Assembly: GCF_042685265.1 (NCBI RefSeq)
Contig: NZ_JBHUMX010000016.1
DNA length: 9,196 nucleotides
Strand: one strand, 5' to 3'
Source of the DNA: Oceanobacillus_B kapialis
GTDB taxonomy: Bacteria > Bacillota > Bacilli > Bacillales > Amphibacillaceae
The notes under the pieces were generated by a model that was not told the DNA's origin, ran no database searches, and saw nothing but the letters and a program-made list of their open reading frames with translations. Numbering within the stretch: the stretch's first letter is position 1; the number at the start of each line of letters is the position of its first letter. The translations under genes and the position numbers were made by a program. Shown here piece by piece: positions 1-6,533 of this stretch.

Positions 1-32
1 TTTGGTAGGGAGGGGTACCCCTCCCTACCAAA
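1..32. repeat. 32-bp perfect palindrome at left tip
   Basis: The first 32 bases equal their own reverse complement, centred on GGTACC with flanking CCTCCC/GGGAGG arms. The same 32 bp forms the right tip. Because it is self-complementary, the window ends match both as an inverted and as a direct repeat. It could fold as a GC-rich hairpin, but no T-run follows on either side, so it is not a standard intrinsic terminator. Confidence 0.97.
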
Positions 33-104
33 TAAAATTCAATATAATAAAACCATAGTTGAAAACTTGTATCTATAAATTACACAATATTATGGACTTG
101 ACTA
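1..104 (+). repeat. Left copy of 104-bp perfect terminal inverted repeat
   Basis: Positions 1-104 are the exact reverse complement of 9093-9196, and identity stops at base 105. The outer 32 bp is a palindrome; the inner 72 bp is AT-rich and ends in GGACTTGACTA. No ribosome binding site or transposase gene is associated with it. An ATG at 92-94 opens a frame that meets a TGA after nine codons. The repeat could be a dispersed genomic repeat on which two contig ends stopped, a true terminal inverted repeat, or the halves of a 176-bp palindrome if the window is circular. The identity is read directly; the origin is undetermined. Confidence 0.97.
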
Positions 105-106
105 CT

Positions 107-424
107 GCATTGGTTGATTGACCGGCACGATTGGTCGATTGCGCAACTGCATTGGTTGATTGCTCGGCACGATTGGTTGATGGCGCAGCTGTATTGGTTG
201 ATTGACCGGCAGTGTTGGTCGATGGCGAAGCTGCATTGGTTGATTGCACGACAGTGTTGGTCGATTACGCAACTGCATTGGTTGATTGCTCGGCACGATT
301 GGTCGATTACCCGGCAGTATTGGTCGATTACGCAACTGCATTGGTCGATTGCTCGGCACGATTGGTCGATTGCGCAACTGCATTGGTTGATTGCACGACA
401 GCATTAATCGACTGCGCAATCACC
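107..424. repeat. Tandem array of fifteen 21-bp units (minisatellite)
   Basis: The core TTGGTYGATT recurs every 21 bp with anchors at 110, 131, 152, 173, 194, 215, 236, 257, 278, 299, 320, 341, 362 and 383, plus a diverged unit at 404. Spacing is constant with no indel. Unit types roughly alternate between those beginning ACTGCA or GCTGCA and those beginning GCACGA or GCAGTG. Since 21 is a multiple of three, long frames stay open on both strands. One plus frame reads as heptapeptides of the ALVDCTT / RLVDYPA type but has TGA at 119-121 and 203-205. No start with a convincing Shine-Dalgarno was found. I treat it as a noncoding repeat tract. Twenty-one bp is also close to two helical turns. Confidence 0.9.
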
Positions 425-430
425 TAACAC

Positions 431-475
431 AAAAAAGCAGGACAGATTCAAACATAAGAATCCATCCTGCTTTTT
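431..475 (-). terminator. Intrinsic terminator of the acyl-CoA ligase gene
   Basis: An 11-bp perfect stem (432-442 with 465-475) encloses a loop that contains a further 5-bp stem (GATTC 445-449 with GAATC 458-462). Read on the minus strand, the GC part GCAGGA/TCCTGC is followed by six T. It starts 20 bp after the ligase stop codon. The A-tract and T-tract on both sides would also let it work from the left, shielding the ligase from the repeat array. Confidence 0.88.
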
Positions 476-494
476 ACCCCAAACCACCTTAACC

Positions 495-2069
495 TTAAAC
501 TTTTTCTTTTTCCTTATTACGCAGCTCTACTCTTCTAATTTTTCCGGAAGTTGTTTTTGGCAGTTCTTTAATAAATTCAATATCTCTAGGATATTTATAA
601 GGTGCTGTTAGTGTTTTTACATGATTCTGAAGTTCTTTTACAAGCTCTTCATCTTTAGATACTCCCTCTTTAACCACTACAAAGGCTTTTACAATATTTC
701 CGCGGACTTCGTCAGGACTTGCTACTACAGCGCACTCTTGGACAGAGGGATGTTTTATAAGTGCATCCTCCACTTCGAATGGACCGATTGTGTAGCCTGA
801 GCTAATGATAATATCATCACTTCTCCCCTCAAACCAGAAATAGCCATCTTCATCTTTGGAAGCTTGGTCTCCGGTTACATAATACTCTCCACGCTGAGTT
901 ATCTTGGTTCGCTCACTATCCTTATAATATTCACGGAAAAGAGCAGGGCAGTCTAATTTTACCGCGATATCCCCTACCTCATTTTCAGCTACTGGTCTAC
1001 CTGCTTCATCAATAATATCTACTTCATTACCTGGGGTAGGTTTCCCCATTGAGCCTGGCCTTACTTCCATACCTTTCATGACACCTAGCAATAATGTATT
1101 TTCTGTTTGACCATAGCCATCCCTTACTACAATATTAAAGTGTTTTTTAAATGTATTAATCACCTCGACATTCAGTGGCTCTCCAGCAGAAACAGCACTA
1201 TGCAATGCAGGAAGGTGATACGAATCGAGGTTGTCTTGCTTAGCCATCATTCGGTACTCAGTCGGTGTGCAGCATAAGACATTTATGGCATTCTCTTCTA
1301 ATAGTTGTAAGTATTTTTGTGCTTCAAATTTGCCATGATAAACAAAGCCAGTGGCCCCTGAGCCTAGTACAGAAAGAAAAGGACTCCATGTCCATTTTTG
1401 CCATCCTGGTCCAGCTGTTGCCCAAACTTTGTCTCCTTGTTTAATACAGAGCCAGTTCTCTGCCGCCGTCTTTAAATGAGCAAACCCCCAGCCGTGGGTG
1501 TGGACGACTCCTTTTGGATTACCCGTTGTCCCGGACGTATATGGCAAAAATGCAATATCATCTCTTGTAGTGTTGGCAATTGTAAGCTTCTCTGAGGCAT
1601 TAGCTTTTAAATCATCAAGGTAAAGCCAGTCTTCAACCGCCTCTCCTACAACAAATCGTTTTAGTGAGGATAACTGTTCGATACCCTCATATTGAGAAAC
1701 AAACGGGTAGTAACTTACAATACCACTTACTTCTGCATGAGATACCCTGTATTGTAGATCATGCACTTTTAACATCTCTGAACATGGAATAACAATAATC
1801 CCCGTTTTTAATGCAGCAAGGTAGACTTCGTAGGCATCGAGTACTCTTGGTATCATCACAAGAAGCTTATCGCCTTTTACTAGACCTCGCTCCAAGAAAG
1901 CGTTTCCAATTCTGTTAGCATTCTCTATAAGCTTTGCATAGGTAATCTCTTTTCGTTTACCATTTTCATCTTCCCATATAAGCGCTGTCCTAGCTGTTTC
2001 CCTCGCGAAGCGTTCTACCTCCATTACAATGTTATAGTCTTCTGGAGCGATTAAGTCTTCTTTGCGCAT
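495..2069 (-). CDS. Acyl-CoA synthetase (AMP-forming), MbcS/YtcI-like
   Basis: This 524-residue member of the ANL adenylating superfamily is expected to activate a carboxylic acid with ATP to an acyl-adenylate and then an acyl-CoA in the cytoplasm. Signature motifs run in order: P-loop YTSGTTGNPKG (177-187), DGYGQTE (317-323), YVTGD (397-401), hinge GRSDD (415-419) and the C-terminal PKTTSGK with catalytic Lys510. Length and overall sequence resemble the Bacillus acyl-CoA synthetases annotated MbcS or YtcI, linked to short or branched-chain acids such as 2-methylbutyrate and isobutyrate, which would feed branched-chain fatty-acid priming. The exact acid is inference. I chose ATG at 2069 because AAGGGGAG lies 7 nt upstream; an in-frame GTG at 2087 sits just upstream of that SD, too close to be served by it. 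The gene is monocistronic, has its own terminator, and is divergent from the EAL gene. Confidence 0.9.
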   Translation of the reverse strand: MRKEDLIAPEDYNIVMEVERFARETARTALIWEDENGKRKEITYAKLIENANRIGNAFLERGLVKGDKLLVMIPRVLDAYEVYLAALKTGIIVIPCSEMLKVHDLQYRVSHAEVSGIVSYYPFVSQYEGIEQLSSLKRFVVGEAVEDWLYLDDLKANASEKLTIANTTRDDIAFLPYTSGTTGNPKGVVHTHGWGFAHLKTAAENWLCIKQGDKVWATAGPGWQKWTWSPFLSVLGSGATGFVYHGKFEAQKYLQLLEENAINVLCCTPTEYRMMAKQDNLDSYHLPALHSAVSAGEPLNVEVINTFKKHFNIVVRDGYGQTENTLLLGVMKGMEVRPGSMGKPTPGNEVDIIDEAGRPVAENEVGDIAVKLDCPALFREYYKDSERTKITQRGEYYVTGDQASKDEDGYFWFEGRSDDIIISSGYTIGPFEVEDALIKHPSVQECAVVASPDEVRGNIVKAFVVVKEGVSKDEELVKELQNHVKTLTAPYKYPRDIEFIKELPKTTSGKIRRVELRNKEKEKV

Positions 2070-2099
2070 GAATACTCTCCCCTTCACTCAATTTTTTCT

Positions 2100-2128
2100 A
2101 TCATATCAAAATTTTATAAAAATTAAAA
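2100..2128 (-). promoter_or_regulatory. Sigma-A-like promoter for the acyl-CoA ligase
   Basis: On the minus strand, TATGAT (2100-2105, 5 of 6 to consensus) is preceded by TGA, giving an extended -10. A weak -35, TTTTAA (2123-2128), lies 17 bp away. The predicted transcript would start about 25 nt before the ATG, just ahead of the ribosome binding site. The cre-like site overlaps the -35. Confidence 0.5.
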
Positions 2129-2136
2129 CGTTATTA
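2123..2136. promoter_or_regulatory. Candidate CcpA catabolite-responsive element (cre)
   Basis: TTAAAACGTTATTA matches the cre consensus TGWAANCGNTNWCA at 12 of 14 positions, including the central CG. The two mismatches are the conserved G at position 2 and C at position 13. It sits on the -35 of the ligase promoter, where CcpA binding would repress. Acetyl-CoA synthetase genes in Bacillus are known CcpA targets, so catabolite control of an acyl-CoA ligase is plausible. The AT-rich background makes chance matches fairly easy. Confidence 0.4.
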
Positions 2137-2161
2137 GAAATTTCCAATTGCTTACTAGTAC

Positions 2162-2179
2162 AAATTGGTATTCCAATTT
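2162..2179. promoter_or_regulatory. 18-bp inverted repeat, probable operator in divergent region
   Basis: AAATTGGTATTCCAATTT has 7-bp perfect arms around a 4-bp spacer. A third half-site, CCAATT, lies at 2144-2149. The dyad overlaps the suggested -35 of the EAL gene and lies upstream of the ligase promoter, so one regulator could affect both genes. I do not recognise the binding protein, and no regulator gene is in the window. Confidence 0.5.
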
Positions 2180-2199
2180 CAATTTACGTATATTATACT
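2171..2199 (+). promoter_or_regulatory. Possible promoter for the EAL phosphodiesterase gene
   Basis: TATACT (2194-2199) resembles a sigma-A -10, with TTCCAA (2171-2176) 17 bp upstream as a poor -35. An overlapping TATTAT (2191-2196) is an alternative -10. The weak -35 lies inside the 18-bp dyad, so repression by promoter occlusion is one reading and activation another. The start codon follows about 48 bp downstream. Confidence 0.35.
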
Positions 2200-2246
2200 G
2201 TTTTTAATTATTAAATTTTTACATAGATGGAGAATGGGGTTAGCAT

Positions 2247-4784
2247 ATGACACCTTATGATAAAGAAGATTCTCTGGGAAAGTTGTTTTCAAGTCCACCC
2301 TCCCAGAACCAGGAATCTCACAACAACGCAGTTGAAGGCATAAAGAAGGAGTTACTTAATCATTATGCTTCATTGGCTATGCACCATCCTGATTTAATTG
2401 TAGCTTTTTCACCAGAGGGAGAAATATTATCACAAAATAAGGAAAGCATCGGGGAGTTTTTTGGCATTGTTGTTGATGAGATCGACTTAAAGAGCCTAAT
2501 ACCGGAAACATATAAAGCCCCCCTTACAAATGCTTTTAAGCAAGCTTTAAAAGGACAATCAGAAAGGCATGAGCTTAAATTCGAAGGTGAGCAGGTAAAG
2601 AAAATTGTACAAGCCTGTGCCACCTTTATTCCCATTTGGGGTTCTGAGAAAATCGTTGGTGTTTATATCATTATTGAGGATACAAGTGAGATAAAGGAAC
2701 TCTCCGAAGAGTTAAAAAAACACAAAACTCATCTTATCGCTGCGCAAAACTTAGCCTCTATGGGCAGCTGGGAATATATTATTACGGACGAAGTGCTTTT
2801 TTGTTCGCCATCCTTTTATACGATTTTTGGCATAGATCCCTCTGAAGAAGTGTCCATGAAAAAAGTATTAAAATATATCCATCCCAATGACCGAGAAAAA
2901 GCGCGAACCATTTACAATCGTGCTCTTAAAGAGGGTAATTCCTATAAGATTGAATATAGAATTTACCATCAACAAGATGAAAATAAACTTCGTTACATTA
3001 GGATTCAAGCGGAAGTTCTGTGGCGAAACAATATCCCATGGAAGTTAATTGGAGTAGTAATGGACTATACCGAAGAGAAGAATTTAGAGCTCGAACTCCA
3101 TCACACCTTAGATAGTATGGTTCATATTTTAAATAACCTCGATGCAGGAATATGGATGAAAGAATATAACACAAATAGAGTTACTTATGCTTCAAAGCAG
3201 CTTGAGGAGTTACTCCACCTACCGATAGAAAAGATCTATGAAGATTCGAGGGTTTGGGAAAATGTTATACACCCAGATTTTAAGGAAAGAGTCATGAGAA
3301 AGCAAAGCAAGGTTTTAGAAGGCAAGGCTCTGAAGCATCGATACCAAATAGTGTGTGGTGATGGGTCGGTTAAATGGGTCCTTGATCAAACGCTTCCATG
3401 GGTAGATAATGACGGGAATATCACGCATTTGTTCGGTGTAATAGTAGATATAACCGAAGAAAGAGACATGCAAGATCACCTACGTTATATTTCGACACAT
3501 GACGAGATCACCGATTTGCCTAATCAGCAAACCTTGCATAAAACCGTGGAGAGACTCATCGATGACGAGGCTCCATTTGCAATTCTTCACCTTGACCTCG
3601 ATCGTTTTCATGTTATTAATCATTCGTTAGGTTATCAAGTGGCGGATATGGTCATTCAACGTCTCGCTGAACGGCTTACAGGAATTTTGCCAAAAGATGG
3701 TTATCTAGCGAGACTAGACAACAACGAATTTGCAATCATTATGCGCTATCATGATGATAAAGAAAAGATCTTTGAGTTTGCAAAATTAACCATTCAAACG
3801 ATCGGAAAAGCCTTACTAGTACTAGATTATGAACTAAATGTTACCACGAGCATTGGAATAAGCTTCCACCCCGAGGACGGGACAAGCAAGCTAAAACTCT
3901 TGGAGAATGCTTACTCAGCACTTTATCAAGCAAAAAAACAAGGTAGCAATACTTATCAGGCTTACTCTTGTTCAAACGATATTTCCTCTTACAAAAAACT
4001 TTTACTAGAAAAAGATATGCGTAAAGCAATTGTAAATGAAGAATTTCAATTATATTATCAGCCACAAGTGGAAGCTGCTACTGGTTCCATACAGGGAGCA
4101 GAAGCACTTATACGCTGGAGACATTCTGAATGGGGAATGGTTCCTCCGAATGAGTTTATTCCACTTGCGGAAGAGAACCATCTTATTCACCATATCAGTG
4201 ATTGGGTTATCCGAAAGACGTGTGCCCAACTAAGGCAGTGGAAGGATGCAGGATACCCATTAAAACCGATTTCCATTAATCTTTCTCCACTCCGTTTATT
4301 AAAAAGAGGCCTTGTGGAACTAATCAAGGAGCAGCTAACCTTTTACCAGATCCCTGCTGAATTATTGGAAATAGAGATAACGGAGAGCTCCTTACTTAAA
4401 AATGATATAAGTGTGCTTAAAACCTTAGAAGAGCTTCGCAATCTGGGCATTAAAATTGCCATCGACGATTTCGGAACAGGCTATGCTTCCTTAAATTACC
4501 TGCACGAATTTGAAGCAGATATTCTTAAAATTGACCAGATTTTCATCCAGAATATTACTTCTGCAAACAAAAAAGATGCTGCAATCGTTTCAGCAGTCAT
4601 TCATCTCGCTAAAGAAATTGGCATGCGTATTGTTGCAGAAGGTGTAGAAGAAAAGGAACAATATGACTTTTTAAAAGAAAGAAACTGTGACCTTATTCAA
4701 GGGTATTATTTTTCTAAGCCTGTTCCACTAGCAGACTATGAAGAAATGCTATGCCGTGGTTTATCCATCCCTAAAGGTAATTAG
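2247..4784 (+). CDS. PAS-PAS-PAS-GGDEF-EAL protein, predicted c-di-GMP phosphodiesterase
   Basis: This 845-residue cytoplasmic protein has no membrane segment or signal peptide. It carries three PAS sensor domains (about 40-150, 165-278, 290-405; the last two look like PAS_3), a GGDEF domain (about 412-570) and an EAL domain (about 586-835). The EAL site looks complete: E619 of EAL, N678 in INLSP, E710/E713 in EIEITES, D740-D741 in DDFGTGY, K761, E798 and Q818. It should hydrolyse c-di-GMP to pGpG. The GGDEF signature is DNNEF (491-495), the usual IND is INH (457-459), GH is GY (462-463), and the RxxD site is LPKD, so cyclase activity is very unlikely. This half may only regulate the EAL half. 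ATG at 2247 has GGGG 7 nt upstream, with GGAG further away. The neighbouring diguanylate cyclase suggests opposing control of one c-di-GMP output. PAS ligands are unknown. Confidence 0.93.
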   Translation: MTPYDKEDSLGKLFSSPPSQNQESHNNAVEGIKKELLNHYASLAMHHPDLIVAFSPEGEILSQNKESIGEFFGIVVDEIDLKSLIPETYKAPLTNAFKQALKGQSERHELKFEGEQVKKIVQACATFIPIWGSEKIVGVYIIIEDTSEIKELSEELKKHKTHLIAAQNLASMGSWEYIITDEVLFCSPSFYTIFGIDPSEEVSMKKVLKYIHPNDREKARTIYNRALKEGNSYKIEYRIYHQQDENKLRYIRIQAEVLWRNNIPWKLIGVVMDYTEEKNLELELHHTLDSMVHILNNLDAGIWMKEYNTNRVTYASKQLEELLHLPIEKIYEDSRVWENVIHPDFKERVMRKQSKVLEGKALKHRYQIVCGDGSVKWVLDQTLPWVDNDGNITHLFGVIVDITEERDMQDHLRYISTHDEITDLPNQQTLHKTVERLIDDEAPFAILHLDLDRFHVINHSLGYQVADMVIQRLAERLTGILPKDGYLARLDNNEFAIIMRYHDDKEKIFEFAKLTIQTIGKALLVLDYELNVTTSIGISFHPEDGTSKLKLLENAYSALYQAKKQGSNTYQAYSCSNDISSYKKLLLEKDMRKAIVNEEFQLYYQPQVEAATGSIQGAEALIRWRHSEWGMVPPNEFIPLAEENHLIHHISDWVIRKTCAQLRQWKDAGYPLKPISINLSPLRLLKRGLVELIKEQLTFYQIPAELLEIEITESSLLKNDISVLKTLEELRNLGIKIAIDDFGTGYASLNYLHEFEADILKIDQIFIQNITSANKKDAAIVSAVIHLAKEIGMRIVAEGVEEKEQYDFLKERNCDLIQGYYFSKPVPLADYEEMLCRGLSIPKGN

Positions 4785-4991
4785 CATAAATATTGCATAT
4801 CTTTTTTTCCCAATGTTATTCTATTTTCTTGTCTGGACAACAATTAAGCATGATAAGATACTACGATGAGAGCACGTGAAATGAGGCTAAAAAATGCACT
4901 ACTTAAAGACCTTAAAATATATAAGATTAAAATTAATAAATAGATCAGCTTCCCCACCTAATAATATGATGAACTTGGAGAACCATAGCTT
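4785..4991 (+). other. Spacer between the phosphodiesterase and cyclase genes
   Basis: The 207-bp AT-rich gap is too long for tight operon coupling. T7 at 4802-4808 follows the EAL stop codon but has only a weak 3-bp-arm stem before it, so termination there would be poor. A promoter candidate lies at 4834-4862. The cyclase ribosome binding site GGAG is at 4977-4980, 11 nt before its ATG. A 25-codon frame at 4866-4943 lacks a Shine-Dalgarno and is not called. Confidence 0.6.
4834..4862 (+). promoter_or_regulatory. Candidate promoter of the diguanylate cyclase gene
   Basis: TGGACA (4834-4839, 5 of 6 to the sigma-A -35) is followed after 17 bp by GATACT (4857-4862, 4 of 6). The -35 is embedded in a short dyad, TTGTCTGGACAA (4829-4840), which could be a repressor half-site pair. 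If real, it would let the cyclase be expressed separately from the phosphodiesterase, with a leader of about 120 nt. Confidence 0.4.
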
Positions 4992-6311
4992 ATGAGGGCG
5001 CATCCTTCTATTTCCTATGACAGAGTGTTAATGGAGGGCATCCAGGACATGGTGTTTGTAATGGACGTACTCCCGGATCTTACTTTTCAATACGAGTTTA
5101 TGAATCATTCGGCTAAAAACCATACGGGGCTTGGAGAAAATTCTATTGGTAAGTCGCTAGAGGAAGTGCTTTCTGCAGAGATGGCCTCTTATATTTCTTC
5201 GGAGTATAAAAGAGCAATCAATACAGGCACTCCCATATTGTATGAGGACTCTTTTGTCGCACTAAATGGTGAACGCCACTACTCGGAAACACGCGTCACC
5301 CCGCTCTATGATGAAACCGGTAAATGCACACACCTGGCTGCCGTTGTAAAGGACGTTACAATTCAGAAAAATGCTCAAAAGGAAGTACAAACTTCAAGCA
5401 ATCTACTTTTTCAAAATCAGCAACGGTACCAGTCACTATTTAAATACAACCTAGACGCTGTACTATCCATCGATACGAAGGGGAAAATAATCTCCAAAAA
5501 CCTTGCTGTAGAAACGATAACTGGTTATACAAAAGAGGGATTAATCGGGGAATACTTTTATAAATATGTAATCCCGCCGGAAGTCTCTACAGCTGTTAAC
5601 GCTTTTGAGCAAGCACTCAAGGGAGAGGCAAAAGAAATAGAGCTAACGATCTTTGACCAAGCTCAGCAAAAAATGAAGATTGTTGTAAAATTCACTCCCA
5701 TCATTATGGATGAAGAAGTTGCAGGTGTATTTGCTATTTTTAAAGACATTACACTGCAGAAGCAATATGAGGAGAAGCTACAATATATCGCGTTACATGA
5801 CCCCTTAACGGACTTGCCAAATAGAAGACTATTTGATGCACGCTTAGAACACGCATTAGACAATCTTGAAAACAGGCAAAAGCAGTTCGCACTTTTGATG
5901 CTAGACATCGACCACTTTAAAAAAATAAACGATACCATGGGCCATGACACGGGCGATGCTGTTATTAAAGATTTTGCTAACAAACTTTCCAGCTGTATCC
6001 GCAACACTGATATTGTAGCAAGGTTTGGAGGGGATGAATTTATCATTCTGCTTGAATTATCTTCTTCTACTGAACAAACTGCAATCAGCCTTGCTACATT
6101 GATCCATCATAGAGTGCAGGAACCAACTCATGTTAATGGAAAACAAATAAAAATTACAACAAGCATTGGCATTTCGATTGCAACAGATCCGGCAATCACA
6201 GCCAAGGGAATAATAAAGCAGGCAGATATTGCCCTATATAAAGCAAAAGAAAATGGTAGGAATACCTATTACATGGCGAACAAAAGCGCAAGCGCCCGTT
6301 TAGAAACGTAG
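4992..6311 (+). CDS. PAS-PAS-GGDEF diguanylate cyclase
   Basis: This 439-residue soluble protein has two PAS domains (about 10-122 and 143-255) and a C-terminal GGDEF domain (about 266-428). It is predicted to condense two GTP into c-di-GMP. Active-site features are intact: LPNRRLF (275-281), metal aspartate D305, K310, IND (312-314) and RFGGDEF (344-350). An RxxD inhibitory site, RNTD (337-340), has the usual five-residue spacing before GGDEF, predicting product inhibition. ATG at 4992 follows GGAG by 11 nt; the first PAS begins almost at once, so little could be missing. The last ten codons (KSASARLET and stop) lie within a dispersed structured repeat, so the native C-terminus may have been replaced, but the catalytic domain ends before it. 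Function as a cyclase is well supported; the signal sensed is unknown. Confidence 0.93.
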   Translation: MRAHPSISYDRVLMEGIQDMVFVMDVLPDLTFQYEFMNHSAKNHTGLGENSIGKSLEEVLSAEMASYISSEYKRAINTGTPILYEDSFVALNGERHYSETRVTPLYDETGKCTHLAAVVKDVTIQKNAQKEVQTSSNLLFQNQQRYQSLFKYNLDAVLSIDTKGKIISKNLAVETITGYTKEGLIGEYFYKYVIPPEVSTAVNAFEQALKGEAKEIELTIFDQAQQKMKIVVKFTPIIMDEEVAGVFAIFKDITLQKQYEEKLQYIALHDPLTDLPNRRLFDARLEHALDNLENRQKQFALLMLDIDHFKKINDTMGHDTGDAVIKDFANKLSSCIRNTDIVARFGGDEFIILLELSSSTEQTAISLATLIHHRVQEPTHVNGKQIKITTSIGISIATDPAITAKGIIKQADIALYKAKENGRNTYYMANKSASARLET

Positions 6312-6424
6312 CGAGTGGAACGAATCAACTGAGATAAAGGAATCACGGTGAGGTTACGAACCGATGATGACTTATCGTAGGGCAATGAAGTGAAGTCGCC
6401 TAGTTTCTGGGCGCTGGAGCTGGA
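6283..6424 (+). repeat. Structured repeat of about 140 bp overlapping the cyclase gene end
   Basis: The tract runs from AAAGCGCAAGCGCCC to GGGCGCTGGAGCTGGAC. Its ends pair: AGCGCCC (6291-6297) with GGGCGCT (6409-6415), extended by AGC (6285-6287) with GCT (6419-6421) across small bulges. Inside are smaller dyads such as CGTTT/AAACG (6297-6308) and GGTT/AACC (6353-6362). Its base composition is more GC-rich than the flanking spacer. From memory it resembles a repeat seen many times in intergenic regions of Bacillus genomes; I could not search for copies. It begins inside the cyclase reading frame and provides its stop codon. Exact ends are estimates from the outer stem. Confidence 0.6.
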
Positions 6425-6482
6425 CGTCGCTGTTGATGTCAATGAACAACATACCGCCAATTTTTTATACTTCCTTATCTAT

Positions 6483-6520
6483 ACAAAAAGACTGAAGGGG
6501 TTGCCCTTCAGTCTTTTTGT
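6483..6520. terminator. Bidirectional intrinsic terminator between the cyclase gene and pdaA
   Basis: Seventeen perfectly paired bases (6483-6499 with 6504-6520) enclose a GTTG loop. The GC-rich upper stem GACTGAAGGG/CCCTTCAGTC is flanked by A5 on one side and T5 on the other, so it works in both directions. It lies 172 bp after the cyclase stop and 14 bp after the pdaA stop on the opposite strand, which fits a shared terminator for convergent genes. Confidence 0.93.
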
Positions 6521-6533
6521 GCCATACATTGAC

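Noticed and set aside
1..32. Terminal palindromes as hairpin telomeres of a linear plasmid or phage.
   Set aside because: There is no protelomerase, replication or partition gene, and the gene content is chromosomal. A repeat or assembly explanation is simpler.
102..427. Long open frames through the left 21-bp array on both strands (up to about 105 codons), including heptapeptide frames.
   Set aside because: A 21-bp unit without stops keeps several frames open at once. No Shine-Dalgarno or promoter was seen, and the ALVD frame that starts at ATG 92 is cut by TGA at 119 and 203.
2070..2087. GTG at 2087 as an alternative, longer start of the acyl-CoA ligase.
   Set aside because: The ribosome binding site AAGGGGAG lies between this GTG and the ATG at 2069, at ideal spacing for the ATG and downstream of the GTG.
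4866..4943. A 25-codon lysine-rich frame between the phosphodiesterase and cyclase genes.
   Set aside because: There is no ribosome binding site before its ATG and the AT-rich composition explains the codons.
5663..6046. A 127-codon open frame antisense to the cyclase GGDEF region.
   Set aside because: It lies wholly inside a well-supported gene and has no family features.
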